The notes below the pieces were generated by a model that saw nothing but the letters and a program-made list of their open reading frames with translations, ran no database searches and was not told where the DNA came from. 64,000 nt of DNA from UBA10347 sp905182135 (GTDB lineage: Bacteria; Actinomycetota; Acidimicrobiia; Acidimicrobiales; UBA10347): the NCBI GenBank assembly GCA_963925805.1, contig CAWUSE010000004.1, positions 1 to 64,000 on the forward strand. The letters are read 5' to 3'. Shown piece after piece: positions 52,446 to 60,392 of this stretch. A program made the translations under genes and the position numbers. Every line of letters begins with the position of its first letter. Position 1 is the stretch's first letter.

Positions 52446-53987
52446 CTAGTAACTAGAGTCAGGCATCTCGCTTTTCCGTTGCGCCATGAATGCAAGCAAA
52501 GCCTCGTCGATGGACGAGTCCAGTGGTGGTGCTTCGTATTCGACCAGGAGTTGCTTCCATTTGGCGTTGGCGCGCTGCGCTGATGTGAGGCTGCCTTCTT
52601 CTTCCCAGCTCTCAAAGCTGTCATTGTTGGCTTGCTCTGAGCGCCAGAACGCGGCTTCGAAGTTGGCGAGCGTATGGGCATTGCCGAGGAAATGCTGGCC
52701 GTGTTCGTTGGTGCGGAATGCGTCCATTGCTTGGCCGTTCTCGGACATATCGATGCCGCGTCCATGAACTGTCATAGCGCCAAGCTGGTCGGCGTCGAGA
52801 ATGAGTTTCTCGTAGCCAATCGACAGACCGCCTTCTTGCCAGCCTGCGGCGTGAAGTACGAAGTTAACTCCGGCTTGCACCGTTGGGATCAGACTATGTG
52901 CAGACTCGTACGCGGCCTGGGCGTCGGGATACTTCGACGCGGTGAACTGGCCACCAGAACGGAATGGGACACCGACGCGCCGGGCGAGTCCTGCCATGAC
53001 ATGGATGGCCTGACCGGCTTCGGGTGTGCCAAATGTTGGGGCGCCCGTTGCCATAGACATCGAGCTGGCGAAGGTGCCGAAGATGACAGGAGCGCCGGGC
53101 CGCACAAGCTGGTAATAAGCCATGCCCGATAGTGCTTCGGCAAGTGACTGCGCAGCAAGACCGGCAACGGTCACCGGCGACATCGCCCCCGCCAGAATGA
53201 ATGGCGAAAGGATCGAAGCCTGGTTCGCCTTGGCGTAGGCGGTCGCAGCGCCAAGCATTGTGCCGTCCCAGCGCAGCGGTGACGAGGCATTGATCAGCGA
53301 GGTCATGACTGTGCGGTCTTGCAAGTCCCCGCCGAACGCGATGCGGCTCAGCTCGATGGAGTCCTGGGCCCGTTCGGCTGCGGTAACTGACCCCATGTAT
53401 GGCTTATCGCTGTATTTGATGTGCGAGTAGACCATATCGAGATGGCGCTTGTTGACAGGGGTGTCGACTGGCTCACAGACGGTGCCGCCCGAATGGTGCA
53501 GATGCGGAAGCTGGTACACGAGCTTGACAATGTTCTGGAAGTCTTCGAGCGTGGCATATCTACGACCGTTGTCGAGGTCCATAGCGAACGGTGAGCCGTA
53601 GTTGGGCGCGAACACCGTTGCGTTACCGCCGATCTGCACACTGCGTGCGGAGTTCCGAGCGTGCTGTGTGAACACCTTGGGTGCATTGTCCTGCACAAGC
53701 TGGCGACACATTCCTTTGGGGAAGTGGACCATGTCGCCCCGGACGTCGGCCCCGGCCTCTTTCCAGAGCTCAAGCGCCGACGGGAAGTCCTGGAAGGCAA
53801 CACCAACTTCTTCCAGGATGATGTCGGCGTTCGCTTCGATTGTGGCGTACGCCTCATCGTCAATCAGGTCGACCGGCGCGAGTCGGCGTTCAAGCCACGC
53901 TGCGGTTTCGGTCTTAGTCGCGCGCGCGGCTTGGCGGCCTGAGCGGCCACCTCCGCGGCGGCCCTTACGTGCGGGTGCATCAGACAT
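52446..53987 (-). CDS. MttB-superfamily (non-pyrrolysine) methylamine/betaine:corrinoid methyltransferase
   Basis: 513 aa, the family's normal length. The first 28 residues are basic and Gly-rich (RKGRRGGGRSGRQAARATK); the barrel follows with the family blocks NADIILEEVGVAFQDFPSAL, GGNATVFAPNYGSPFAMDLD, LPHLHHSGGTVCEPVDTPVN, SPVTVAGLAAQSLAEALSGM and SIGYEKLILDADQLGAM. There is no in-frame TAG, so it belongs to the non-Pyl group exemplified by glycine betaine methyltransferase MtgB. It would transfer a methyl from a quaternary amine or other N-methyl compound to the corrinoid protein encoded at the operon start. Last gene of the operon, 27 bp after the reactivase gene. Confidence 0.92.
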   Translation of the reverse strand: MSDAPARKGRRGGGRSGRQAARATKTETAAWLERRLAPVDLIDDEAYATIEANADIILEEVGVAFQDFPSALELWKEAGADVRGDMVHFPKGMCRQLVQDNAPKVFTQHARNSARSVQIGGNATVFAPNYGSPFAMDLDNGRRYATLEDFQNIVKLVYQLPHLHHSGGTVCEPVDTPVNKRHLDMVYSHIKYSDKPYMGSVTAAERAQDSIELSRIAFGGDLQDRTVMTSLINASSPLRWDGTMLGAATAYAKANQASILSPFILAGAMSPVTVAGLAAQSLAEALSGMAYYQLVRPGAPVIFGTFASSMSMATGAPTFGTPEAGQAIHVMAGLARRVGVPFRSGGQFTASKYPDAQAAYESAHSLIPTVQAGVNFVLHAAGWQEGGLSIGYEKLILDADQLGAMTVHGRGIDMSENGQAMDAFRTNEHGQHFLGNAHTLANFEAAFWRSEQANNDSFESWEEEGSLTSAQRANAKWKQLLVEYEAPPLDSSIDEALLAFMAQRKSEMPDSSY

Positions 53988-54014
53988 ATTGGATCTCCTA
54001 GGTGCTGGTTGGTA

Positions 54015-56000
54015 TCAGCGACGGCGTGAGCGGCGTCGACGCCCGCCCTCGTGTGCGGCCTTTGGTGCGGTGGAACGGGGGAAGCCGAGTGCGGTCACGA
54101 AGTGCTCTTGGAAACGGGGTTCGGTTGCCGTCTCAATTTTGATCACGTCCTGAACCACGGCTTCCACTTGGGTGCGTTGCTCTGCGCTCAATAAGAGCCG
54201 GACGGCGCCACTGCCCGCAGAATTTCCCACGGCGTGCACATTGGCGACGTCGATCTCAGGGATCAGCCCGACGACCATTGCATGGGTGGGGTCGATGTGG
54301 GCCCCGAAGGCGCCAGCCAGCCGAATTTCATCGACAGCCGAGAGTCCGGCGTGTTCCATCAGCAGGTCGATTCCCGCTTTTAGAGCAGCTTTGGCTAGTT
54401 GTATTGCTCGGACATCGGCCTGGGTTACGAAGATGTCTGCGACGAGCAGGAAGTTGTAGGTGCGGCCGTCTTCGACGATGCGGTCAGTGTCGGTGGCGAG
54501 CTCGCCCCTGATCACACCAGAGTGGTCGATGATGCCCGCGCTGACCATCTCCGAGATCGCCTCGATGATTCCGGATCCACAGATACCGGTGATTCCTGAA
54601 GCGTCGATTTCCGCGCTGAAACCGATCTCATTTGACCAGAGATCCGAGCCGATGACCTTGAAAATGACGTCATAGGTATCACGATCAATAGCGACTCGCT
54701 CGATGGCCCCTGCCGTTGCTCGCTGACCGGAACTGATCTGAGCGCCTTCAAATGCCGGGCCGGTTGGGCTGGAGCACGCGAACAGTTGCTGGCTGTTGCC
54801 GAGCACGATCTCGGCATTGGTCCCAACATCTACTAAGAGCTGGATGGCGTCTGAGCGGTGCGGCCCTTCGTTGAGGATCGCGGCGGCAGTATCTGCACCC
54901 ACATGGCCGGCAATACATGGGGCCACGTACAGCATCGCGTTCGGCAGGTCGAGTTCGATATGGGCTGCAGTGGCGGCGAACGCGCCCTCGATCGCGAGTG
55001 GGAACGGCGACTGGCCGAGTGGTGTTGGGTCGAGCCCGAGCACCAGATGGTGCATGATCGGGTTGCCGACGAGGGTGACATCGACGATACGTGAGCGTTC
55101 AATACCGGCAGTTTCGCATAGCTCGGTGACGATCTGGTTTAGCGCAGCCCGCACTTCCTTAGTGAGCTCTGCCTCACCACCTGGATTCATCATTACGTAG
55201 CTCACGCGACTCATCAGGTCTTCGCCAAACCTGATCTGGGGGTTCATCTGCCCTGCGGTCGATAGAACTTCGCCGTTCGCCAGGTCGATGAGATGGCCAG
55301 CGATCGTGGTTGAGCCAACGTCGACGGCTACGCCCATCAAACGATCGATATAACCGGGCCAGAAAGCAGCCACCGAAGTGCCACCGCTGCGACGTTCGAG
55401 CGCGACTGTGATGTTGGACCGGAAGTTATCGAGTGCGACGGTTCGACGAGGTCCGTTCAGCGTCACGCCCCACTGAGCGTCCAACGCTTGGGCGATTCCA
55501 CCAGCTTCGGCCACATCCGTCAGGTAGTGCAGCGAGTAGATCGGGTCGATAACGAGTTCACCGACATCGACTGTTTTGCGGATGACCTGCTTGTGTATCT
55601 GGCTCTCGGGGGGAATATCGATGACGATATTGCCGCAGATCTTGGCCGAGCAGCCAAGCCGTCTACCTTCGACGATGGCCCGCTTGCCTGCGTAGCTCTC
55701 TTCGAGAAGGCCCCACGGCGATAGTGCTCTATCGTCGACGGTGATGGCCCATTTTGCGAATTCACCGGTGCTCGGCTTGATCTGGCAGCGCCCACAGATT
55801 CCGCGTCCACCACAGACCGTGTCGAGGTCAGCGCCGAGTTGCACCGCAGCATCGAGCACCGTCGTACCGTCTGCGACCGCCCCGCTGAGGCCTGAGGGCG
55901 TGAAGACAACAGTATGAGAACCTGAGCTATCGGAGGCTGGTGCTGGTGCGACGGCGCGAGCGTTGGCTGGTGCTGCTGCGACGGCGCGAAGTTCGGTCAT
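54015..56000 (-). CDS. RACo-type corrinoid activation protein ([2Fe-2S] + ASKHA, DUF4445)
   Basis: 661 aa. The N-terminus has an Ala-rich stretch (1-28), then a ferredoxin domain whose cluster Cys are 63, 69 and 72 (CGGRGICGRC) and 117 (RRLGCSAK). From about 225 comes the ASKHA ATPase-like domain: VAVDVGSTTIAGHLIDLANG, LLVDVGTNAEIVLG, ICGSGIIEAISEM and LAGAFGAHIDP. The C-terminus is a basic tail, GGRRRRSRRR. Such proteins reduce inactive cob(II)alamin to cob(I)alamin with ATP for the corrinoid methyltransferases. Located 10 bp after the methyltransferase gene upstream. Confidence 0.94.
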   Translation of the reverse strand: MTELRAVAAAPANARAVAPAPASDSSGSHTVVFTPSGLSGAVADGTTVLDAAVQLGADLDTVCGGRGICGRCQIKPSTGEFAKWAITVDDRALSPWGLLEESYAGKRAIVEGRRLGCSAKICGNIVIDIPPESQIHKQVIRKTVDVGELVIDPIYSLHYLTDVAEAGGIAQALDAQWGVTLNGPRRTVALDNFRSNITVALERRSGGTSVAAFWPGYIDRLMGVAVDVGSTTIAGHLIDLANGEVLSTAGQMNPQIRFGEDLMSRVSYVMMNPGGEAELTKEVRAALNQIVTELCETAGIERSRIVDVTLVGNPIMHHLVLGLDPTPLGQSPFPLAIEGAFAATAAHIELDLPNAMLYVAPCIAGHVGADTAAAILNEGPHRSDAIQLLVDVGTNAEIVLGNSQQLFACSSPTGPAFEGAQISSGQRATAGAIERVAIDRDTYDVIFKVIGSDLWSNEIGFSAEIDASGITGICGSGIIEAISEMVSAGIIDHSGVIRGELATDTDRIVEDGRTYNFLLVADIFVTQADVRAIQLAKAALKAGIDLLMEHAGLSAVDEIRLAGAFGAHIDPTHAMVVGLIPEIDVANVHAVGNSAGSGAVRLLLSAEQRTQVEAVVQDVIKIETATEPRFQEHFVTALGFPRSTAPKAAHEGGRRRRSRRR

Positions 56001-56010
56001 GACAGGCTAC

Positions 56011-56916
56011 TCAGCCCCGTCGGCGGCGACCGCCAGCGCGTCGGCGGGCTGCGCCTTCGCCACCGCCTGCGGTGGGGTCACGATTCGCAGCGATCCATGC
56101 CGCGCAGTTTTGATCGTTGCCGGTCAGGACATCGGCGGCCATGATGGCGGTCGTGACTTCGCTGTGAAGCGGATTCATGATTGCACTCGTCATGCCTGCG
56201 CCCATGGCCATTGAGAGGAAGGCGCCGGTGATGTTGTGTTTGTTGGGCAGCCCAAAACTCACGTTCGAGGCCCCGCAGATCGTGTTGACGTGCAATTCTT
56301 CGCGCAGGCGCCGAACCAGGCGAAACACCTGTTGGCCAGCAGTGCCCATCGCCCCGATCGGCATGACTAATGGATCCACAATCACGTCGCTATGGTGGAT
56401 GCCATGGTCAGCAGCTCGCTCAACGATCTTTTTGGCTACGGCAAACCGGACATCAGGGTCCTCGCTAATGCCAGTCTCATCATTGCTGATGGCCACCACT
56501 GCAGCGCCCGACTTTTTTACTAACGGGAGCACTCGTTCTAGGACGTCATCTTCGCCGGTTACCGAGTTGATGAGTGGTTTACCCTGATAGACCTCAATAC
56601 CGGCTTCGAGCGCCTCGATGATCGATGAGTCGATCGCCAGCGGGACATCGGTTATTGACTGCACCAGTTTGATGGCTTGGGCCAGCATGGCCGGTTCATC
56701 GGCTAACGGGATGCCTGCATTCACATCGAGCATGTGGGCGCCGGCGGCGACCTGCGCCAATGCATCGGCTTCGACCCGGCTGAAGTCGCCGTCCTTCATC
56801 TCTTGCGCCAATAGCTTGCGCCCTGTCGGGTTGATGCGCTCACCGATCATCACAAACGGGCGATCGAATCCGATTACCACATCCTTGGTTGCCGAGCTGA
56901 TAACGGTTTCGGTCAT
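56011..56916 (-). CDS. Methyl-corrinoid:tetrahydrofolate methyltransferase (DHPS-like barrel)
   Basis: 301 aa. Pterin-binding blocks FVMIGERINPTGRKLLAQEM, MLDVNAGIPLADEPAML, LINSVTGEDD, AISNDETGI, VIVDPLVMPIGAMG and GASNVSFGLPNKHNITGAFL define the AcsE/MtgA/MetH-II group. It would move the methyl from the corrinoid protein to THF (or the reverse). The last 20 residues are an Arg-rich tail (EGAARRRAGGRRRRG) absent from the catalytic core. ATG at 56916 with GAGGA; the frame is open upstream but unlike the family. Confidence 0.93.
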   Translation of the reverse strand: MTETVISSATKDVVIGFDRPFVMIGERINPTGRKLLAQEMKDGDFSRVEADALAQVAAGAHMLDVNAGIPLADEPAMLAQAIKLVQSITDVPLAIDSSIIEALEAGIEVYQGKPLINSVTGEDDVLERVLPLVKKSGAAVVAISNDETGISEDPDVRFAVAKKIVERAADHGIHHSDVIVDPLVMPIGAMGTAGQQVFRLVRRLREELHVNTICGASNVSFGLPNKHNITGAFLSMAMGAGMTSAIMNPLHSEVTTAIMAADVLTGNDQNCAAWIAANRDPTAGGGEGAARRRAGGRRRRG

Positions 56917-57007
56917 GTGTTCCTCGATGCGCTGCTCGCAGCGTCGATGCGCTGCGGGTCCTTTGCGGGTTCTTCTGGTTTCGTTGTTTGGGGGAGCCGA
57001 TGCGTGA

Positions 57008-57346
57008 TCATGGGGTGAGGCCGCCGTTGTCGATGAGCTTGCGAACACGCTCGCTTGTGTAGAGGCCGTGCAGTCGCGCTGCTTCGGATTGGGCGATCGC
57101 CTCAGGATCGCCAGCGCACGGCTCGCTTACCCGGCGCCACTGCAGGACATAGTCGTCAGCGTTTGTTAGGCCGGCCACACCTGCAGCGCTGTCGATGGCG
57201 AGTTGAAACCGCTTTTCGAGCAGCCACGAGCTTTTTTTGCCGTTGGTTGTAGCGGTCACTTGCGCAGGAATATCGCGCCAGTAGATAGTGACCATTTCAT
57301 TGACCTTGGTTCGACGGCGGCGCCGAGGCGCATCGACCGAGTCCAT
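57008..57346 (-). CDS. PF13769-like 'virulence factor' small protein of corrinoid methyltransferase clusters
   Basis: 112 aa. The core MVTIYWRDIPAQVTA ... KSSWLLEKRFQLAIDSAA ... LQWRRVSEPCAGDPEAIAQS matches a short family known only as 'virulence factor', which I recall beside MttB-type genes in alphaproteobacteria. The ATG at 57346 overlaps the corrinoid gene stop (TGATG); starting at 57295 would begin directly at MVTIYWRD and drop an Arg-rich leader (APRRRRRTK). Its role is unknown; position between corrinoid protein and methyltransferase suggests an accessory or structural part. Confidence 0.8.
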   Translation of the reverse strand: MDSVDAPRRRRRTKVNEMVTIYWRDIPAQVTATTNGKKSSWLLEKRFQLAIDSAAGVAGLTNADDYVLQWRRVSEPCAGDPEAIAQSEAARLHGLYTSERVRKLIDNGGLTP

Positions 57347-58056
57347 CAGGCGGCAGCGCGTCGGGCTGAGACCATAGTTGTGGCCATCTCGGCGGCGACC
57401 GCAGCATCGCGGCAATACCCGTCGGCGCCGATGGCATCACCGAACTCCTGGTTTAGTGGCGCACCACCAACCAAGATGATGTAGTCGTCGCGCAGGCCTT
57501 TCTCGGTCATTGTGTCGATGACGACCTTCATGTACGGCATCGTCGTAGTGAGCAGAGCGGACATTCCCAAGATGTCTGGCTGATGTTCCTCGAGCGCGGC
57601 TAGGTATTCGTCGACATCGGTGTTGATCCCCAGGTCGATGACTTCGAAGCCAGCGCCCTCCATCATCATCGCAACCAGGTTCTTACCAATGTCGTGGATA
57701 TCGCCTTTGACGGTGCCGATTACGACTTTGCCGACAGGCTTGGCGCCTGTTTCGGCGAGTAGCGGGCGCAGGATGAACATGCCGGCCTTCATGGCGTTCG
57801 CAGCTAAGAGGACCTCAGGGACGAACAGGATTCCGTCGCGAAAATCGATCCCGACGATGCGCATTCCTTCGACAAGAGCGTCACTGAGTACCTTGTCGGC
57901 GCTCCATCCTCGTTTAAGCAGGATGTTTGTGCCCTCGGTTATCTCGTCGGCGAGACCGTCGTAGAGATCATCGTGCATCTGGGCGGTCAAATCGTCGTCG
58001 TCGAGTTCGGCCAGGATGATCTCGTCATCTTCGTCGGGTGCTTCATTGTCAGCCAC
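57346..58056 (-). CDS. Corrinoid (B12-binding) methyl-carrier protein
   Basis: 236 aa. An acidic N-terminal leader (NEAPDEDDEIILAELDDDD) precedes the helical cap (about 45-100, DALVEGMRIVGIDFRDGILFVPEV) and the Rossmann-like B12 domain with the base-off ligand DIHDIGKN (His121), then MSALLTTTMPYM and VGGAPLNQEFG. It is the shuttle between the MttB-type and THF methyltransferases, as MtgC/MttC. GTG start at 58056. First gene of the operon; a pair of predicted IclR operators lies 55-89 bp upstream. Confidence 0.94.
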   Translation of the reverse strand: MADNEAPDEDDEIILAELDDDDLTAQMHDDLYDGLADEITEGTNILLKRGWSADKVLSDALVEGMRIVGIDFRDGILFVPEVLLAANAMKAGMFILRPLLAETGAKPVGKVVIGTVKGDIHDIGKNLVAMMMEGAGFEVIDLGINTDVDEYLAALEEHQPDILGMSALLTTTMPYMKVVIDTMTEKGLRDDYIILVGGAPLNQEFGDAIGADGYCRDAAVAAEMATTMVSARRAAA

Positions 58057-58110
58057 AGTTCAGCCTCAACTCAGTTGTTACCTACAGGCAAGCGGCACGT
58101 CGGGCACGTT

Positions 58111-58145
58111 GTACCGCATTGTGGAACGGTACCGTATCACGGAAC
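58111..58145. promoter_or_regulatory. Predicted IclR-type operator pair upstream of the corrinoid operon
   Basis: GTACCGCATTGTGGAAC (58111-58127) and GTACCGTATCACGGAAC (58129-58145) lie 18 bp apart, the same spacing as at fhs. The first differs from the fhs-proximal site at one position. The sequence is 55-89 bp upstream of the corrinoid gene start, where a promoter is expected. Confidence 0.7.
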
Positions 58146-58218
58146 AATAGGGCTGGGGTGGGAGTGGCCCGGACGCCAGTCTCAAGCGCCTCCTGAATGT
58201 GTAGTTGGCGTGAAAACG

Positions 58219-58253
58219 TGTCAATGCCCGGCCGTTTGAGCCGGGCATTGACA
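58219..58253. terminator. Perfect 14-bp hairpin after the Flp pilin gene
   Basis: TGTCAATGCCCGGC (58219-58232) and GCCGGGCATTGACA (58240-58253) enclose a 7-base loop. Located about 70 bp downstream of the leftward pilin stop and upstream of the corrinoid promoter, so it can insulate the operon. Confidence 0.65.
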
Positions 58254-58321
58254 TAGTGATGTTGATTTACAGATGGTGACCAGCCACCTTGCTCAGCGCT
58301 AGCACCCCAGACTCACTGGAC

Positions 58322-58522
58322 CTATGGGGCGGCGGGGATGCCGGCGTCTAGTTGGGTTTGGGCTGATGTGAAAACACCTTTGATGCTTTGGCCAAATGCT
58401 GCCAGAACAATGATTGCTGCGAGAGCAACGAGGGCGAGGAGCAGGCCGTATTCAGCCATTGCTGCGCCGCGTTCTCTGCGATCTGCAGCCACGTTTTGGA
58501 GATGAACTATTATTTTGATCAT
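58322..58522 (-). CDS. Flp-type pilin
   Basis: 66 aa from the ATG at 58522 (frame continues to 58591 without homology). The prepilin core RGAAMAEYGLLLALVALAAIIVLAAFG has the Glu-Tyr of Flp/TadE-type class IVb pilins directly after the presumed cleavage site. No tad secretion genes are in the window, so it is either an orphan or served from another locus. A strong hairpin follows. Confidence 0.88.
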   Translation of the reverse strand: MIKIIVHLQNVAADRRERGAAMAEYGLLLALVALAAIIVLAAFGQSIKGVFTSAQTQLDAGIPAAP

Positions 58523-59420
58523 TAGTTCCGTCTTTCTAAAAAATCGATCAGGCCGGGTGCCAGTGGATACGTGACCCATCGGCCCCACCATATAAGTGCT
58601 TAGCTTTTAAATTAATTCCATACTCAGTTTAACAGATAATGGGCCGTATGGCCCGGGTGGGTCGTTTCGAGTCCGTATGGCCAAGGATTTTGCAGCAACG
58701 TGTAATCCGTCGACGTGCAGGCCGTTGTTGCTACTGGGTATCGAATCTCGATATCGCTCGAAAGGAAATACTCATATGGAAATGTTTGCGTCTTCTCCGC
58801 ATACTCAGTGTGGGCAGCGTTGGCCAAAGCTTACGCTGGCTACCGCAGTCGTCCTGGCACTCTTTTTCTCCACCGTCGGGACCGCCGATGCTCAAACTGA
58901 ACGAGCCCGTTCGCCGCAAGTTGAACCAGTGCGAGCTGCACTACAGGCCGAGACGTTGCGCCATGTCAGTTACTAGAAGGCAACTAGAAACACCCCTCAG
59001 CCACTGCCGACATTTCCGACGATGCGGGCACGGTGGTACTCAATTATGCGGCTGGTCCAAGCGGTGGCTCGCTTCGACAAATGTTCAGTGATTTATGTGA
59101 GTGGACATCTCGTTCCTATTCGCCTTATCCGGGTCTCCGAACAGCTTCTGGAGCCCTTGGCGACTTCAACGACAAGTTCATGGTGAACACCTGAGTGGTA
59201 GGTGGTGGCTACGTCGGAACGACACCTGGCCCTGTTCGTGCCACCCATCACAACTTTTCCTGCTGGCGACCCGATGACATTTTTCAGGTGCTCGTCTGGC
59301 CCGCAACGTGTAATTCGCCAATAATCTGGTAGCCAGCCCGCTCACGTCAGCTTCGCCCCTTATTCCTGCTCGATGCCTCGTGGCCCTACTGGCCTTACCC
59401 CCCAAAAAAGAGAAAACACA
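58523..59420. other. Intergenic region with a small secreted ORF and a possible remnant
   Basis: Contains the small ORF at 58776 (separate entry). Downstream, a frame ending at 59192 reads a coherent 60-residue C-terminus-like segment (GTVVLNYAAGPSGGSL, then FSDLCEWTSRSYSPYPGL) without a start, consistent with a frameshifted secreted protein. No hairpin or RNA recognised. Confidence 0.4.
58776..58976 (+). CDS. Small predicted secreted protein, possibly truncated
   Basis: 66 aa starting MEMFASSPHTQCGQRWPKL after AAAGGAAA. A hydrophobic stretch (LTLATAVVLALFFSTVGTADA) ends in an AxA signal-peptidase I site, leaving only about 30 residues of mature protein. It diverges from the Flp pilin gene; the continuation may lie in another frame downstream, suggesting a frameshift. 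No family recognised. Confidence 0.5.
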   Translation: MEMFASSPHTQCGQRWPKLTLATAVVLALFFSTVGTADAQTERARSPQVEPVRAALQAETLRHVSY

Positions 59421-60392
59421 ATGACTGCCGCTCGTATTGATGTACACCTTGAACCCAGCTGGTGGCGAACGACGCTGGAACACGACGTGCGGACGGGGCT
59501 GGTCGCAGAGCAGCGCAGCATCCCTGCGAAATGGTTCTACGACGAAATCGGCTGCCAGCTATTTGATGACATAACCAAGCTCGACGAGTACTACCCCTTT
59601 CGGGCTGAGCGCGACATCCTGGCGACGCGAGCGAACGAGATCGTCGCCGTAGCTGAAGCCGACACGTTGGTCGAACTTGGCTCTGGGACCAGCGAAAAGA
59701 GTCGCGTGTTACTCGATGCGATGGCGGATGCCCACGTGCTGAAGCGATACGTGCCATTCGACGTTAGCGAAGAGACATTGCGTTCGGCCGCGGATCAAAT
59801 AGCGACCGACTATCCCGGCACCGCGGTGCACGGCATCGTGGGTGACTTCGATCGACACATCCCTCTCGTACCTATTGGAGGAATGGGCATGGTGGCTTTT
59901 TTGGGTAGCACGATTGGCAATTTCGAGCCCAGCGCTCGTAAGCGCTTCATCGCCGACGTTGTCGCGGCGCTTGAACCCGATGGCACCTTCTTGCTGGGCA
60001 CTGACCTGGTCAAGGATCCGGACCGCTTGTGGGCGGCATACAACGATGCGAAGGGCGTGACGGCTCAGTTCAATCTGAACATGCTCACCATGATCAACCG
60101 TGAGTTGAACGCAGACTTTGACCTCGATCAATTTGAGCATGCTGCCGACTGGGATGCCGACAACGAATGGATTGATATCCGCGTTCGAAGCAAGGTGGCC
60201 CAAACGGTGCAGGTGCGAGATCTGGACCTGGTCGTCGAGTTCGTGGCAGGAGAAGAGATGAAAACAGAGATCAGTGCCAAGTTTCGGCTTGGGGGCATAG
60301 CCGCTGAACTTGAAGCTGCAGGTTTGACTGTCGTCGAGCAATGGACAGACAGCTACGGTGACTTTGCAGTGACGCTCGCCCGCAAGCGCTGA
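59421..60392 (+). CDS. egtD: L-histidine N(alpha)-methyltransferase
   Basis: Trimethylates histidine to hercynine, the first step to ergothioneine. 323 aa from the ATG at 59421. Family blocks are QRSIPAKWFYDEIGCQLFDDITKLDEYYPFRAE, LVELGSGTSEKSRVLLDA (SAM binding), YVPFDVSEETL, FLGSTIGNFEP and LLGTDLVKDPDRLWAAYNDAKGVTAQFNLN. The EgtB, EgtC and EgtE genes are not adjacent, so the rest of the pathway must be elsewhere. Hercynine is itself a betaine, a possible link to the methyl-amine theme of the window (inference). Confidence 0.95.
   Translation: MTAARIDVHLEPSWWRTTLEHDVRTGLVAEQRSIPAKWFYDEIGCQLFDDITKLDEYYPFRAERDILATRANEIVAVAEADTLVELGSGTSEKSRVLLDAMADAHVLKRYVPFDVSEETLRSAADQIATDYPGTAVHGIVGDFDRHIPLVPIGGMGMVAFLGSTIGNFEPSARKRFIADVVAALEPDGTFLLGTDLVKDPDRLWAAYNDAKGVTAQFNLNMLTMINRELNADFDLDQFEHAADWDADNEWIDIRVRSKVAQTVQVRDLDLVVEFVAGEEMKTEISAKFRLGGIAAELEAAGLTVVEQWTDSYGDFAVTLARKR

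Noticed and set aside
52446..53987. Pyrrolysine-containing MttB
   Set aside because: The frame is complete at 513 codons without an in-frame TAG, and no pyl genes are seen.
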